Below are positions 51,598-60,277 of a DNA stretch of 64,000 nucleotides, in pieces. The DNA comes from Kibdelosporangium banguiense (GTDB lineage: Bacteria > Actinomycetota > Actinomycetes > Mycobacteriales > Pseudonocardiaceae), in NCBI RefSeq assembly GCF_017876405.1, contig NZ_JAGINW010000001.1, forward strand, positions 12,413,203-12,477,202, given 5' to 3'. Made by a program: the position numbers and the translations under genes. The notes beneath the pieces were generated by a model that ran no database searches, was not told the origin of the DNA, and worked only from the letters and a program-made list of their open reading frames with translations. Numbering within the stretch: the first letter of the stretch is position 1; each line of letters opens with the position of its first letter.

Positions 51598-53653
51598 CCT
51601 CGGTCAGGTGGATCATGGCGCTGGCGTAGTCACCGGACGGCAGCGTGGGGATGAGGCCGTGATGCAGCAGGACAGCGCCCTCGTGGACCGAAGAACCCGA
51701 GCTGTATCGGGCATTCGGGTCGAGGGCCTTGAGGCGCACAGGTAGCGGCGGCTGGCCGAAGCGGACGACTGGCTGCCACAGCAGCACGACAACCTCACCA
51801 CCGAGGATGTACTGGACGCCGGTGACCGGGCCGGCGTCCAGCGGGTACTGCGCGCCGTGCTGGACGATGTGCCGGATCGATTTGTACTGCGCCAGCAGCA
51901 AAGCGCCCTCGTCGAGTTCGACGGAAGTCCAGTTGAGCAGGTTGCCGCCGATACCGAGAACACCGGCCATGGCCACGTGGAAGCGGAAAGCCAGCGGAAT
52001 GGTACGGCCGGTCAGCTGGTTGGGGCTGTCGGTCACCCAGGCGGACATGGTGCGGGCCGGATACACCGTGCCGTACCCGCGTTGGATGAAGATCCGGTCG
52101 AGGGCGTCGGTGTTGTCCGAGGTCCAGGCCTGGTCGGTGCGGGCGAGCATGCCGAGGTCGATCCGGCCACCGCCACCGGAACAGGCCTCGATACGCAGGC
52201 CCGGGTGATCAGCCCGAAGCCGGTCGATGATGGTGTAGACGTGCCGGACGTGATCCACCCACAGCCGGTCCGGATCCTGCGACTCCGGCCAGCCCGCCTC
52301 GCTGAAGGGCCGGTTCATGTCCCACTTCAGGAAGTCGATCTCGTGCTGGCTGACCAGCTGGTCCAGCCATTTGTGCGCCCATTCGGCCACGTCGTCGCGG
52401 GCGAAGTTCAGCACGAGCTGGTTGCGCATCGTCGTGCGGGAACGGTTGGGCATGTGCAGCACCCAGTCCGGGTGCCTCCGGTAGAGATCGCTGTCCGGGT
52501 TCACCATTTCCGGCTCCACCCAGAGCCCGAACCGCATGCCCAGCCGGTGCACCTCGGCGATCAGCGGATTGAGACCGCCGGGGAACCGGTCCTGATTGAC
52601 AGTCCAGTCGCCGAGGCCCGCCGCGTCGTGGGTACGTGCACCGAACCAGCCGTCGTCCATCACGAACAGCTCGCAGCCCAAAGCCGCCGCGCGTGCCGCG
52701 AGGCTCTTCTGGTTCTCCTCGCTGACGTCGAACTCCGTTGCCTCCCAGGAGTTGTAGACGACCGGTCGCGTTTCGCCCGGATACGGCAGCACGTGGTCAC
52801 GCACATAGGCATGCCACCGGCGTGAAGCGGAGCCGACTCCGTCGGCGGCATAAAGTCCTGCGAAGACAGGGGTTTCCCATTCCTCGCCCGGGTTCAGCTG
52901 CCACGAAAGGCCTTCATAGCCGAAGCCGCCGGAAAAGCTGGTCTGCCCGGAAGAAGTGCGCCGCAACGTGATCCGGTAGCTGCCGCTCCACGCCAGTACG
53001 CCGCTCCACACCTCGTCGCCGTCGTGCACGAACAACCAGGGGTTGGCCTGATGGCTGGAAGTCCCGCGACGACTCGTGAACACAGTTTCGCCATACGGGA
53101 CAGGGGTGTTCTGCAACTGGAACTCGCTCGACCAGCCGCCGACAGTGTGCGTCACTTGATATCCGGTTCGATACGGCAGATACCAGGACGCGGAGTCGGT
53201 GCGCAGCAACGTGATCGGTCCGGAGCTCCCGGTGTGCCGCAGTGTCGTCCACCGCTCGATCACGTCCGTATCGGCGCTGATCCGGTAGTGCAGCACGACT
53301 TCCAGCGGATAGTGCCGGTCGGTGAAGCGGATCGCGAGATGGCCGTCCTCGACAGTGAAATCCTGGTACTGCCATTCGAACGCGCGGGTTCCGTCAGGGA
53401 ATCGCACCTGCAGCGAGGGGGCGTCGAACCGTGCCCCGCCCTCGACGACCAGCTCCTCATCAGTGTCGCTGTCGAAACTGGCGATCCTGGGTGCGACCGG
53501 GGTACGGACGGTGGCTGCCTGCTCGATGGTCAGCGCGGGGCCCCAGTACACGTGCCGAGGGGCGTCCGACGAGTCGAGCCGGATGGCATACGACGTCGTC
53601 GCGCATGCCAGCAACCAGAGCCGCTCGTCACCATCGAAGAGGACTTCAGCCAT
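51584..53653 (-). CDS. Alpha-galactosidase, GH36
   Basis: 689 residues. N-terminal beta-supersandwich (about 1-320), (beta/alpha)8 barrel and C-terminal beta domain. Nucleophile D445 (DFLKWDMNRPF) and acid/base D513 (WTSDNTDALDR); the melibiase signature includes FVMDDGWFGAR and EACSGGGGRID. Cytoplasmic; would cleave raffinose- or melibiose-type sugars and give galactose for galK/galE. Divergent from a ROK repressor gene, with a palindromic operator between them. Confidence 0.93.
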   Translation of the reverse strand: MAEVLFDGDERLWLLACATTSYAIRLDSSDAPRHVYWGPALTIEQAATVRTPVAPRIASFDSDTDEELVVEGGARFDAPSLQVRFPDGTRAFEWQYQDFTVEDGHLAIRFTDRHYPLEVVLHYRISADTDVIERWTTLRHTGSSGPITLLRTDSASWYLPYRTGYQVTHTVGGWSSEFQLQNTPVPYGETVFTSRRGTSSHQANPWLFVHDGDEVWSGVLAWSGSYRITLRRTSSGQTSFSGGFGYEGLSWQLNPGEEWETPVFAGLYAADGVGSASRRWHAYVRDHVLPYPGETRPVVYNSWEATEFDVSEENQKSLAARAAALGCELFVMDDGWFGARTHDAAGLGDWTVNQDRFPGGLNPLIAEVHRLGMRFGLWVEPEMVNPDSDLYRRHPDWVLHMPNRSRTTMRNQLVLNFARDDVAEWAHKWLDQLVSQHEIDFLKWDMNRPFSEAGWPESQDPDRLWVDHVRHVYTIIDRLRADHPGLRIEACSGGGGRIDLGMLARTDQAWTSDNTDALDRIFIQRGYGTVYPARTMSAWVTDSPNQLTGRTIPLAFRFHVAMAGVLGIGGNLLNWTSVELDEGALLLAQYKSIRHIVQHGAQYPLDAGPVTGVQYILGGEVVVLLWQPVVRFGQPPLPVRLKALDPNARYSSGSSVHEGAVLLHHGLIPTLPSGDYASAMIHLTEVTPS

Positions 53654-53673
53654 GCCGGGACCTCGTGTTTCCT

Positions 53674-53694
53674 TTAGTTTCTTGACGAAGTTAA
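53674..53694. promoter_or_regulatory. ROK operator candidate between GH36 and ROK genes
   Basis: TTAGTTTC (53674-53681) and GAAGTTAA (53687-53694) are inverted repeats matching at 6 of 8 positions across TTGAC. TTAGTTT-type half-sites are typical of ROK (XylR/NagC) operators. The site is 20 bp upstream of the GH36 start codon and overlaps the -35 of the rok promoter, so one binding event could control both genes. Confidence 0.6.
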
Positions 53695-53711
53695 TTTATG
53701 ATGCCTACGCT
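53682..53711 (+). promoter_or_regulatory. Promoter of the ROK gene, probably leaderless
   Basis: TTGACG (53682-53687) and TACGCT (53706-53711) with an 18-bp spacer. The -10 ends 8 bp before the ATG at 53720, so transcription would start at or next to the A of the start codon. No ribosome-binding site is present. The -35 lies in the palindrome at 53674-53694, implying autoregulation. Confidence 0.6.
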
Positions 53712-53719
53712 ACCGAAGC

Positions 53720-54880
53720 ATGACGCCCCGACGCCAGAGCGGCCGGGCACCGGTCACCAGCCCGGCATCGGCCACCGTCTTCACCACGGTGCTCACCCAG
53801 GGCCCAGTGTCGCGGGTCGAGGTCGCGCGGCGCACCGGCCTGTCGTCGGCAGCCGTTACCAAGGCGGCCCGGCCGCTGATCGAAGCCGGGTACCTGACCG
53901 AGCTGGACTCGGAGCAAACCGGTATCGGCCGGCCCGTCAGCCCGCTGGAAGTACGCGCCGACCGCGAGTTCTTCCTGGGCATCAAGATCACCGACAGCGA
54001 ACTGATCGGCGTGGTCACGGATCTGCGCGCGCAGATCCTGGTCACCAGGTTCCACCGACTGCCCTCCCGGAAACCGGACGCAGTGGTGTCAGGCGTCGCG
54101 GAAATGGCCGCCGAACTCCTCGCATTGTCCCCCAAATACACGAAACGGACCAACAGCCTCGGTGTGACAGTCGCCGGTGACGTCGACCGGGAAGCCGGTC
54201 ACGTCCGCTATTCCCCTTTCCTGCATTGGCAGGACGTTCAGCTGGCCGAGCCGATCGGCGAGGCGACCGGTCTGGAGACGACCGTCGACAACGACGTCAA
54301 AGCGATCACGGTCGCCGAGCGCTGGTTCGGCGACGGCATCGGCGCACCCTCGTTCGCCCTGGTCACGCTTGGTACCGGGATCGGGTGCGGGTTGGTCGTC
54401 AACGGCGCGGTGGTCACCGGTTCGCATGGGGTCGCCGGGGAGATCGGGCACATCCCGGTCGCTGGAGATGGCCCGCTGTGTCATTGCGGCGCAACAGGTT
54501 GTGTCGAAGCCATCGCATCGACCGACGCGATCGTCGCACAGGCCAGGACGGCGACTGGCGAGCGTGGCCTGACCATGGCCGAGATCGTCACCAGGGCCCG
54601 GACGGGCGATCAGGCGCTGCAGCGGGTGTTCGCTCGCGCCGGTGTGGCCATCGGCCGGGGCCTGGCCGCGATGGCCAACCTGGTCGGGCCGGAACGGATC
54701 ATCGTGTCCGGCGAAGGCCTGGACGCCTATGACCTGTTCGCGGACGAGCTCCGCGAAACGTTCGCCACGCACGCGTTCGGTGCCGCGGCACAGTGCGAGC
54801 TCATTCTCCGCCCGCTGCCGTTCGAGGAGTGGGCGCGTGGCGCGGCGGCCGTCGCCGTGCAGACGCTGTTCATCTCCTGA
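53720..54880 (+). CDS. ROK-family transcriptional regulator of galactoside genes
   Basis: 386 residues. N-terminal winged helix (about 15-75: VFTTVLTQGPVSRVEVARRT, then GLSSAAVTKAARPLIEAGYL) and ROK domain with the sugar-binding EIGH-type motif (GEIGHIPV) and zinc motif CHCGATGC (about residues 255-262). It probably represses the divergent alpha-galactosidase gene and itself, with galactose or a galactoside as inducer (inference). Likely leaderless. Confidence 0.9.
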   Translation: MTPRRQSGRAPVTSPASATVFTTVLTQGPVSRVEVARRTGLSSAAVTKAARPLIEAGYLTELDSEQTGIGRPVSPLEVRADREFFLGIKITDSELIGVVTDLRAQILVTRFHRLPSRKPDAVVSGVAEMAAELLALSPKYTKRTNSLGVTVAGDVDREAGHVRYSPFLHWQDVQLAEPIGEATGLETTVDNDVKAITVAERWFGDGIGAPSFALVTLGTGIGCGLVVNGAVVTGSHGVAGEIGHIPVAGDGPLCHCGATGCVEAIASTDAIVAQARTATGERGLTMAEIVTRARTGDQALQRVFARAGVAIGRGLAAMANLVGPERIIVSGEGLDAYDLFADELRETFATHAFGAAAQCELILRPLPFEEWARGAAAVAVQTLFIS

Positions 54881-54896
54881 CAGCAGGAGGATCCTG

Positions 54897-54931
54897 GCCG
54901 GGTGAGCCTGCCCTGCACAGGCCCACCCGGC
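54897..54931. terminator. Terminator between ROK and PP2C genes
   Basis: GCCGGGTG (54897-54904) and CACCCGGC (54924-54931) enclose a second stem CCTG/CAGG. The convergent genes end at 54880 and 54946, so the hairpin can serve both. Confidence 0.7.
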
Positions 54932-54945
54932 AGGTCCCAGTCCGC

Positions 54946-55626
54946 CTAGTCCGTCAGGCGGATGAGGCATGCGGTGGCGTTGTCCCGGCCGCCGAGCACC
55001 ATGGCGGTCTCCACCAATGTGGACACTCGCGTCAGCGTCGTCGTCCCCGTCTCGGCCAGGACAGCCTGGATGGTCTCGGGCGAAACGACTTTGTGCACAC
55101 CGTCGCTGGACAGCAACACGCTCTTGAAGCCCGTCACCGTCGCTGTGCCGATGCGTTCGGCAGAGGTGGTCCGCAGCGAGTTCGTCACGACGTGCTCCAT
55201 CCGTGGTGTGGGGATGGAGTCGTGCAGACGGAAGTACTCGGCCATCGTCTGGTCCGAGGTGAGCTGCTTGAGCTCGGTACCGTCCCAGCTGTACGCGCGG
55301 GCGTCGCCCACCCACGCGATCTGATAGCCCTCCTCCGAGGGCATGGCTACGACGAGCACCGCGTCAGCGCCCGTGTTGAGCGCCTCCAAGGCTCGTTGCG
55401 CGGCGAGTACGGCCTCGACCGGTCCCGCCGAGCTCGGTGTCCGTGCGGCCACGTCCGAGGCGATACGAGCCGCCTCGGACGCCCACATGTCGTCGCCGAT
55501 GCCGTCGGCGAGCGCGAACACCACGCGGCCTTCGTTATCCATGGACGCCCCGACAGCGTCCGCGTTGAACTGCCTGCCGCCCTGACGGCTGGCGGTGTCC
55601 CAGCTGATCACCTCGTCGCGCAACAT
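54946..55626 (-). CDS. PP2C-family protein phosphatase
   Basis: 226 residues, a minimal PPM/PP2C domain. Metal-binding motifs ALADGIGDDMWASEAA (for DGMGG), VGDARAYSWDG, LLSSDGVHKVV and GGRDNATACL are in order; DGIGDD replaces the usual DGMGG. It should dephosphorylate Ser/Thr-phosphoproteins. The ATG at 55626 has GGAGGG upstream, preferred over a GTG at 55638. No kinase gene is adjacent. Confidence 0.87.
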   Translation of the reverse strand: MLRDEVISWDTASRQGGRQFNADAVGASMDNEGRVVFALADGIGDDMWASEAARIASDVAARTPSSAGPVEAVLAAQRALEALNTGADAVLVVAMPSEEGYQIAWVGDARAYSWDGTELKQLTSDQTMAEYFRLHDSIPTPRMEHVVTNSLRTTSAERIGTATVTGFKSVLLSSDGVHKVVSPETIQAVLAETGTTTLTRVSTLVETAMVLGGRDNATACLIRLTD

Positions 55627-55713
55627 CGCGCCCTCCACCTCTGCCCGCGGCCCCCGACAGCCGCAATAGCCTCAGAGTGCCTTGCTCAGCTGAACATCAG
55701 CTGAGGAGGTGGT

Positions 55714-55842
55714 ATGCCCGCGCTGAGACTTGATCACAAAGCATCCTTCAAGGTCCGCTTGCCGCCGACAATCGGCAGGTCAAGCCGGGTGTCGTCGACA
55801 TCGAGGGTGATCCCGGCGCCCGGCTGGGGGCGCAGGGTGTAA
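55714..55842 (+). other. Orphan start with strong ribosome-binding site; 42-codon frame
   Basis: GAGGAGGTGGT immediately precedes an ATG at 55714. The frame (MPALRLDHKASFKVRLPPTI...) continues 42 codons, antisense to the 3' end of the peptidase gene. A small hairpin CTCAGCTG/CAGCTGAG (55685-55705) lies just before it. It could be a genuine small protein, or the surviving 5' end of a gene truncated by rearrangement. No family match is known to me. Confidence 0.3.
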
Positions 55843-57536
55843 TCGAAGTCACTCGACAGCAGCGCGAACTCGATCCGGTGGCCGGCGGCGAAGACGTAGT
55901 CCTTCGGCTCGAATTCGACCTCGATGGAGTACTCGCGGCCCGGGGTGATCGGCAAGGTGAACCAGGGGCTGAGGCGGTTCTGCGGATCGGTCCAGCCTCG
56001 GGTGACGATCGTGCGCTTGCCGTCCGGAGCCCTGTCGACCAGCAGCGCGGTGACGTTGGCGGCGGGGCGGCTGAACGAGGCCCTCAGGTCGACCTTGCCG
56101 CGGCCGGACAGCCGGACCGGAGCCTTGGTCACGCCGGTGGAGTACGCCAGCCGGTTCGGCGAGGCGTCCGCGGCGACGAGGGTCTCCGCGGTCTTGGTGG
56201 CGTCGTCGGTCAGGGACTCGTTCACCGAGCCGTGGGTTGGCGAGAGACCGAGCGTGCCGCGGGTGTTCCCGCCCGCGCCGAGGTTCAGCGAGGCGTCCGA
56301 AGTCTTGGGCGCGGGCCATTCGGCTTCGTCGACCCAGGTCTTGTCCTCGCGCTGGATAGTGGCGCGTGGCTCGCGTTCGACGCCGTTCTGCTGCTTGTAG
56401 AGGTAGCGGGTGAACCAGCGGTTCAGGGTGACCAGCCACTCCTCCCGGCGGAGGTTGTACGGGTCGGCGTGGCCGGACTGGTGCCACCAGATCTTGTGCG
56501 GCACACCGGTCTTCTTGATCGCCTCGTACCACTGCTCGGCGTGCAGGTCCTTGACGTTCCAGTCGTTGAGGCCGTGCACCACGAGGGTGGCGGCGCGGAC
56601 GTTGTGCGCGTCCTTGAGGTAGTTGCGCTCGTTCCAGAACGGGCTGTAGTCACCGGTGACCCGGTCCTGCTTCTGCCGGATCTCCTCGATGACCGGCTTG
56701 CAGATCTCGCGGTCGGCGCGGGTGTAGACGTACTCGGCGAGTACATCGAGATCCTCACCCTGGAACGTGCCTGGCGCGACGACGGCGCCGTCCTGGCGGT
56801 AGTAGTCGTACCAGCTGGAGATCGCGGCGATCGGCACGATCGCGTCCAGGCCCCGGACACCCGTGGTGGCCACGGCGTTGGGCAGGGTTCCGTTGTAGGA
56901 CACGCCCATCATGCCGACACTGCCGGTCGTCCACTTCGCACGGACGTCGCCGCCGTTGGCATCGCGAGCCCTCGCGCGGCCGTTGAGCCAGTCCACAACG
57001 GACTTCGCACCGATGGTCTCGTTGCGGCCACCCGAAGTCGGGCATCCCGTCGACTGCCCGCTGCCCAACGACTCGCCATAGACGACAGCGAAGCCGCGCG
57101 AGGTGAAGTACTGCTCGTAACGCCAAGTGATCGCGGGGTTCGGGCCGATCGCGGCGGCGACGCGCTCATCACCCGCCGTTCCGTGCCGGTGTCCCGGCCA
57201 GGTCGGCGCGTTCAGTTCGACGTCCACGTTGTGGTTGGCAACGTCGTTACCGCCCGCGTAGTACGGCGAAGCCTGATAGACCACGGGAACGCGCAAACCC
57301 TGTTCCGTGGCGCGCGGCCGCACGACCTCGACGTGGACGAGGTCGTCCTTGCCGTCGCGGTCACTGTCCACCGGGGCCGTCACCCACAGGCTCTCACGGA
57401 CGACATCCGCCGGATCGAACACAGGCTGCGCCTGGCCATCCTTGAACACCGGGCCTTGCGGCGCGGCCAAAGCAGTCGCTGCAGCGAGTGGCAGTGCCAC
57501 GACAACCGCTGTCAGCACGGACATTACGCGCCGCAC
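55734..57536 (-). CDS. Secreted Xaa-Pro dipeptidyl-peptidase (S15 family)
   Basis: 600 residues. Signal peptide (RRVMSVLTAVVVALPLAAAT, cleavage near ALAAP), alpha/beta-hydrolase core with nucleophile S213 (GVSYNGT), D325 (HGLNDWNVK) and H356 (QSGHADP), and a C-terminal jelly-roll (PepX_C, about 420-590). Releases Xaa-Pro dipeptides from peptides, outside the cell. The GTG at 57536 with GGGGG upstream is chosen; a TTG at 57548 or an ATG at 57524 are alternatives. It follows the MFS gene by 29 bp on the same strand. Confidence 0.9.
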   Translation of the reverse strand: MRRVMSVLTAVVVALPLAAATALAAPQGPVFKDGQAQPVFDPADVVRESLWVTAPVDSDRDGKDDLVHVEVVRPRATEQGLRVPVVYQASPYYAGGNDVANHNVDVELNAPTWPGHRHGTAGDERVAAAIGPNPAITWRYEQYFTSRGFAVVYGESLGSGQSTGCPTSGGRNETIGAKSVVDWLNGRARARDANGGDVRAKWTTGSVGMMGVSYNGTLPNAVATTGVRGLDAIVPIAAISSWYDYYRQDGAVVAPGTFQGEDLDVLAEYVYTRADREICKPVIEEIRQKQDRVTGDYSPFWNERNYLKDAHNVRAATLVVHGLNDWNVKDLHAEQWYEAIKKTGVPHKIWWHQSGHADPYNLRREEWLVTLNRWFTRYLYKQQNGVEREPRATIQREDKTWVDEAEWPAPKTSDASLNLGAGGNTRGTLGLSPTHGSVNESLTDDATKTAETLVAADASPNRLAYSTGVTKAPVRLSGRGKVDLRASFSRPAANVTALLVDRAPDGKRTIVTRGWTDPQNRLSPWFTLPITPGREYSIEVEFEPKDYVFAAGHRIEFALLSSDFDYTLRPQPGAGITLDVDDTRLDLPIVGGKRTLKDAL

Positions 57537-57565
57537 AACAACCCCCAAACAAGGAACCAGACAGG

Positions 57566-58960
57566 TCAGTCAGAACCCTTCCCCGTGCCCGACTCGTCAG
57601 TCAAGGCGCCAGAAGTCGCATTCTTCGACGGTCCCGAGTTCGATGGCACCGCCTTCAAAGCCACTGCCAGCAAGGCGCCCGCGACCATGCAGCCGCCGAC
57701 GACCCACAGTCCGGTCCGTTGCGAGCCGGTGAGGTCCTGCAGGCCGCCGGTGATGTAGGGAGCGGCGAACCCGCTGACGTTGCCGAGCGAGTTGATCAGG
57801 GCGATGCCTCCCGCGGCCGCGGTGCCGGCCAGGAAGCTCGACGGCAGTGCCCAGAATGTGGGAAGCGCGCAGCAGATACCGATCGCGGTGACGGTGACCG
57901 CCACCATGACCGCGAACGGGCTGCCGAGGTACAACGCGACCGGAATCGTCACGCCACCGATGAGCATCGGCAGCGCCACATGCCAGACGCGCTCCTGTGT
58001 CCGGTCCCCGTGCCGGGCCCAGAAGACCATCGCGATCGCACCCGCGACGTACGGCACCGCCGTGATCAGTCCGCGTTCGACGATCGAGAACGTCGTGCCG
58101 AACTGCTGCTGGAAGCCGGAGATGATGGTCGGCAGGAAGAAGCCGAGTGCGTAGAGGCCGTACACGTTTCCGAAATAGACGAACGCGAGACCGAGAATCC
58201 GGCCGTGTGTCAAGGCTTTGCGCAACGGCCAGTGGTGCGTCTGCTCGGTCTCGGCACGTTCCCGGTCCAGTTCGGCCTGCATCCACTGGCTCTCCTCAGG
58301 CGTGAGCCACTTCGCCTGCGATGGCCGGTCGGTCAGGTAGTACCAGGTCACCACCGCCAGCAGGATCGCTGGGACGCCCTCGACCAGGAACATGAACCGC
58401 CAGCCGTCCAGCCCGAAGACGCCTTCGCCGTGCCGGATCAGCAGACTGGACACCGTCGCGCCGATCGCACTCGAGATCGGGATGGCGACCATGAACCACG
58501 CCACCATCCGCGCCCGGTGCTTGGCCGGGAACCAGTACGTCAGATACAGGATGATGCCCGGGAAGAACCCGGCTTCCGCGACACCGAGCAGGAACCGCAG
58601 GATGATCAGCACCGTCGGATTGGGCACGAACGCGATCGCGGTGGCCACCACGCCCCAGCTGACCATGATCCGCGCGATCCACCGGCGTGCCCCGAACTTG
58701 TGCAGCGCCAGGTTGCTGGGCACCTCCAGGATCAGGTAGCCGATGAAGAAAATCCCTGACGCGAAGCCGAACGCGGTCGCCGTCAGCCCCAGTTCGGCCG
58801 ACATCCCGTTCGGACCGGCGAACCCGATGTTGACCCGGTCCAGATAGTTGACGAAGTACAGCAGGCCAAGGTAAGGCACGAGCCGGCGCGCGGCCTTGCG
58901 CCACGTGTGATCCCCGAACAGTGTGGGTGATTGACCAACCGGCTGCGACTTTGCGTCCAT
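57566..58960 (-). CDS. MFS transporter, anion:cation symporter (ACS) family
   Basis: 464 residues, 12 predicted membrane segments. ACS signature at the first segment (LLYFVNYLDRVNIGFAG) and the typical loop LRFLLGVAEAGFFPGIILYL, then TYWFPAKHRARM. Relatives carry tartrate, phthalate, hexuronates or other organic anions by proton symport. The substrate is not clear; a carboxylate is likely. It shares a strand with the S15 peptidase gene and is divergent from the deaminase gene. Confidence 0.88.
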   Translation of the reverse strand: MDAKSQPVGQSPTLFGDHTWRKAARRLVPYLGLLYFVNYLDRVNIGFAGPNGMSAELGLTATAFGFASGIFFIGYLILEVPSNLALHKFGARRWIARIMVSWGVVATAIAFVPNPTVLIILRFLLGVAEAGFFPGIILYLTYWFPAKHRARMVAWFMVAIPISSAIGATVSSLLIRHGEGVFGLDGWRFMFLVEGVPAILLAVVTWYYLTDRPSQAKWLTPEESQWMQAELDRERAETEQTHHWPLRKALTHGRILGLAFVYFGNVYGLYALGFFLPTIISGFQQQFGTTFSIVERGLITAVPYVAGAIAMVFWARHGDRTQERVWHVALPMLIGGVTIPVALYLGSPFAVMVAVTVTAIGICCALPTFWALPSSFLAGTAAAGGIALINSLGNVSGFAAPYITGGLQDLTGSQRTGLWVVGGCMVAGALLAVALKAVPSNSGPSKNATSGALTDESGTGKGSD

Positions 58961-59126
58961 TTCCGCATCTCAGTACCCAAACGGCTGATCGTCAAGTTAT
59001 GCTGCCGACATGCCGGAATGGCCCTTGTACGGCGAGGACCACGAGCGGGGCGACCTCGCTCCTTGACGCGACTGGGTTTCGCGCCAGAAGTGTGTCCACA
59101 ATCCGGCCATCGCAAGGACTTCTCCC

Positions 59127-60131
59127 ATGCTCGAGTTCGTTTCCACGCTGCCCAAAGCCGAACTGCACGTCCACCTGGTGGGATCCGCGTCGATCCCGAC
59201 CGTGCTGGAACTGGCCCGCACCCATCCCGGTCGCGGTGTGCCGACCGACGAGCAGGCATTGCGCGACTTCTACGAGTTCACCGACTTCGCACACTTCATC
59301 GAGGTCTACTTCAAGGTCAACAGCCTGGTCCGCACCGGGCGGGACGTCCTGGCACTGCTGCTGGGACTGGCCCGCGACCAGGCCGCGAACAACGTCCGCT
59401 ACTCCGAGGTCACCGTCACGCCGACCTCTCATCTGCGGGTGGGCATCGAGCCCGACGAGCTCACCGAGGCACTCGACGAGGCGCGCAGGCAAGCCAAGGC
59501 GCGACACAACGTCGAGTTCGCCTGGGTCTTCGACATCGATGGCGTGCTCGGCCGTGCAGGCGCGCCGGAAACCCTGGACTGGGTGCTGAAACACCGGCCG
59601 GAGGCCACGATCGGGCTTGGTCTCGGCGGCCCGGAGATCGGCGTGCCGCGCGAGTGGTTCCGCGAGCAGTTCGCAGTCGCCGCGGATGCCGGGCTGCGAT
59701 GCCTGCCGCACGCGGGTGAGACAACCGGTCCGGCAACGGTCTGGGCGGCGGTCAACGAACTACATGCCGAACGGATCGGTCACGGCACCAGCGCCGCGCA
59801 GGACCCGCGCTTGCTCAACTATCTGGCGGACAACAACATCGCGCTGGAGGTCTGCCCGACGTCGAACATCCGCACCAAGGCGGTCGGCACGATGACAGAA
59901 CACCCGTTGCCCAAACTCGTGGCCGCGGGTGTGCCGGTCGCGCTCGGTACCGACGACCCGGGCATGTTCCACACTTCGCTGAACAACGAGTATCTGGTCT
60001 GTCACGAGGAGTTCGGTTACGACCGAACCCAGCTCGCGGAGCTGGCGATCGCCGGCGTGCGGGCCTCCTACGCCCCGGATGACGTGAAAAAGGCCCTGGT
60101 GGCCGAGATCTCGGCTGTGCCGCGCGGCTGA
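59127..60131 (+). CDS. add: Adenosine deaminase-family enzyme
   Basis: 334 residues, amidohydrolase fold. Zinc and catalytic motifs: HVH in ELHVHLVGSAS, LPHAGET, AERIGHG and the catalytic Asp pair in LGTDDPGMF. Note HLVGS where typical adenosine deaminases have HLDGS; this variant occurs in actinobacterial enzymes, including ones acting on 6-aminodeoxyfutalosine. Adenosine is the default substrate; aminodeoxyfutalosine is the alternative. Start ATG without a clear ribosome-binding site. No menaquinone gene is nearby. Confidence 0.85.
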   Translation: MLEFVSTLPKAELHVHLVGSASIPTVLELARTHPGRGVPTDEQALRDFYEFTDFAHFIEVYFKVNSLVRTGRDVLALLLGLARDQAANNVRYSEVTVTPTSHLRVGIEPDELTEALDEARRQAKARHNVEFAWVFDIDGVLGRAGAPETLDWVLKHRPEATIGLGLGGPEIGVPREWFREQFAVAADAGLRCLPHAGETTGPATVWAAVNELHAERIGHGTSAAQDPRLLNYLADNNIALEVCPTSNIRTKAVGTMTEHPLPKLVAAGVPVALGTDDPGMFHTSLNNEYLVCHEEFGYDRTQLAELAIAGVRASYAPDDVKKALVAEISAVPRG

Positions 60132-60277
60132 TCGAATCACACCTGGGCACCGGTGTTGCTGCGATCCGGGCTCAGCACTTAACAGCGGCGGCTAATGTGG
60201 GGATCATCACCGGCGACGGGGAGTCGACGCGGGGCAGCGAGGGGTGGTGGTTGAGGCATGTCAACAGGTGACCCGGG

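Noticed and set aside
55878..57758. 626-codon plus-strand frame opposite the S15 peptidase
   Set aside because: Antisense to a gene with signal peptide and intact catalytic triad; no recognisable domain.
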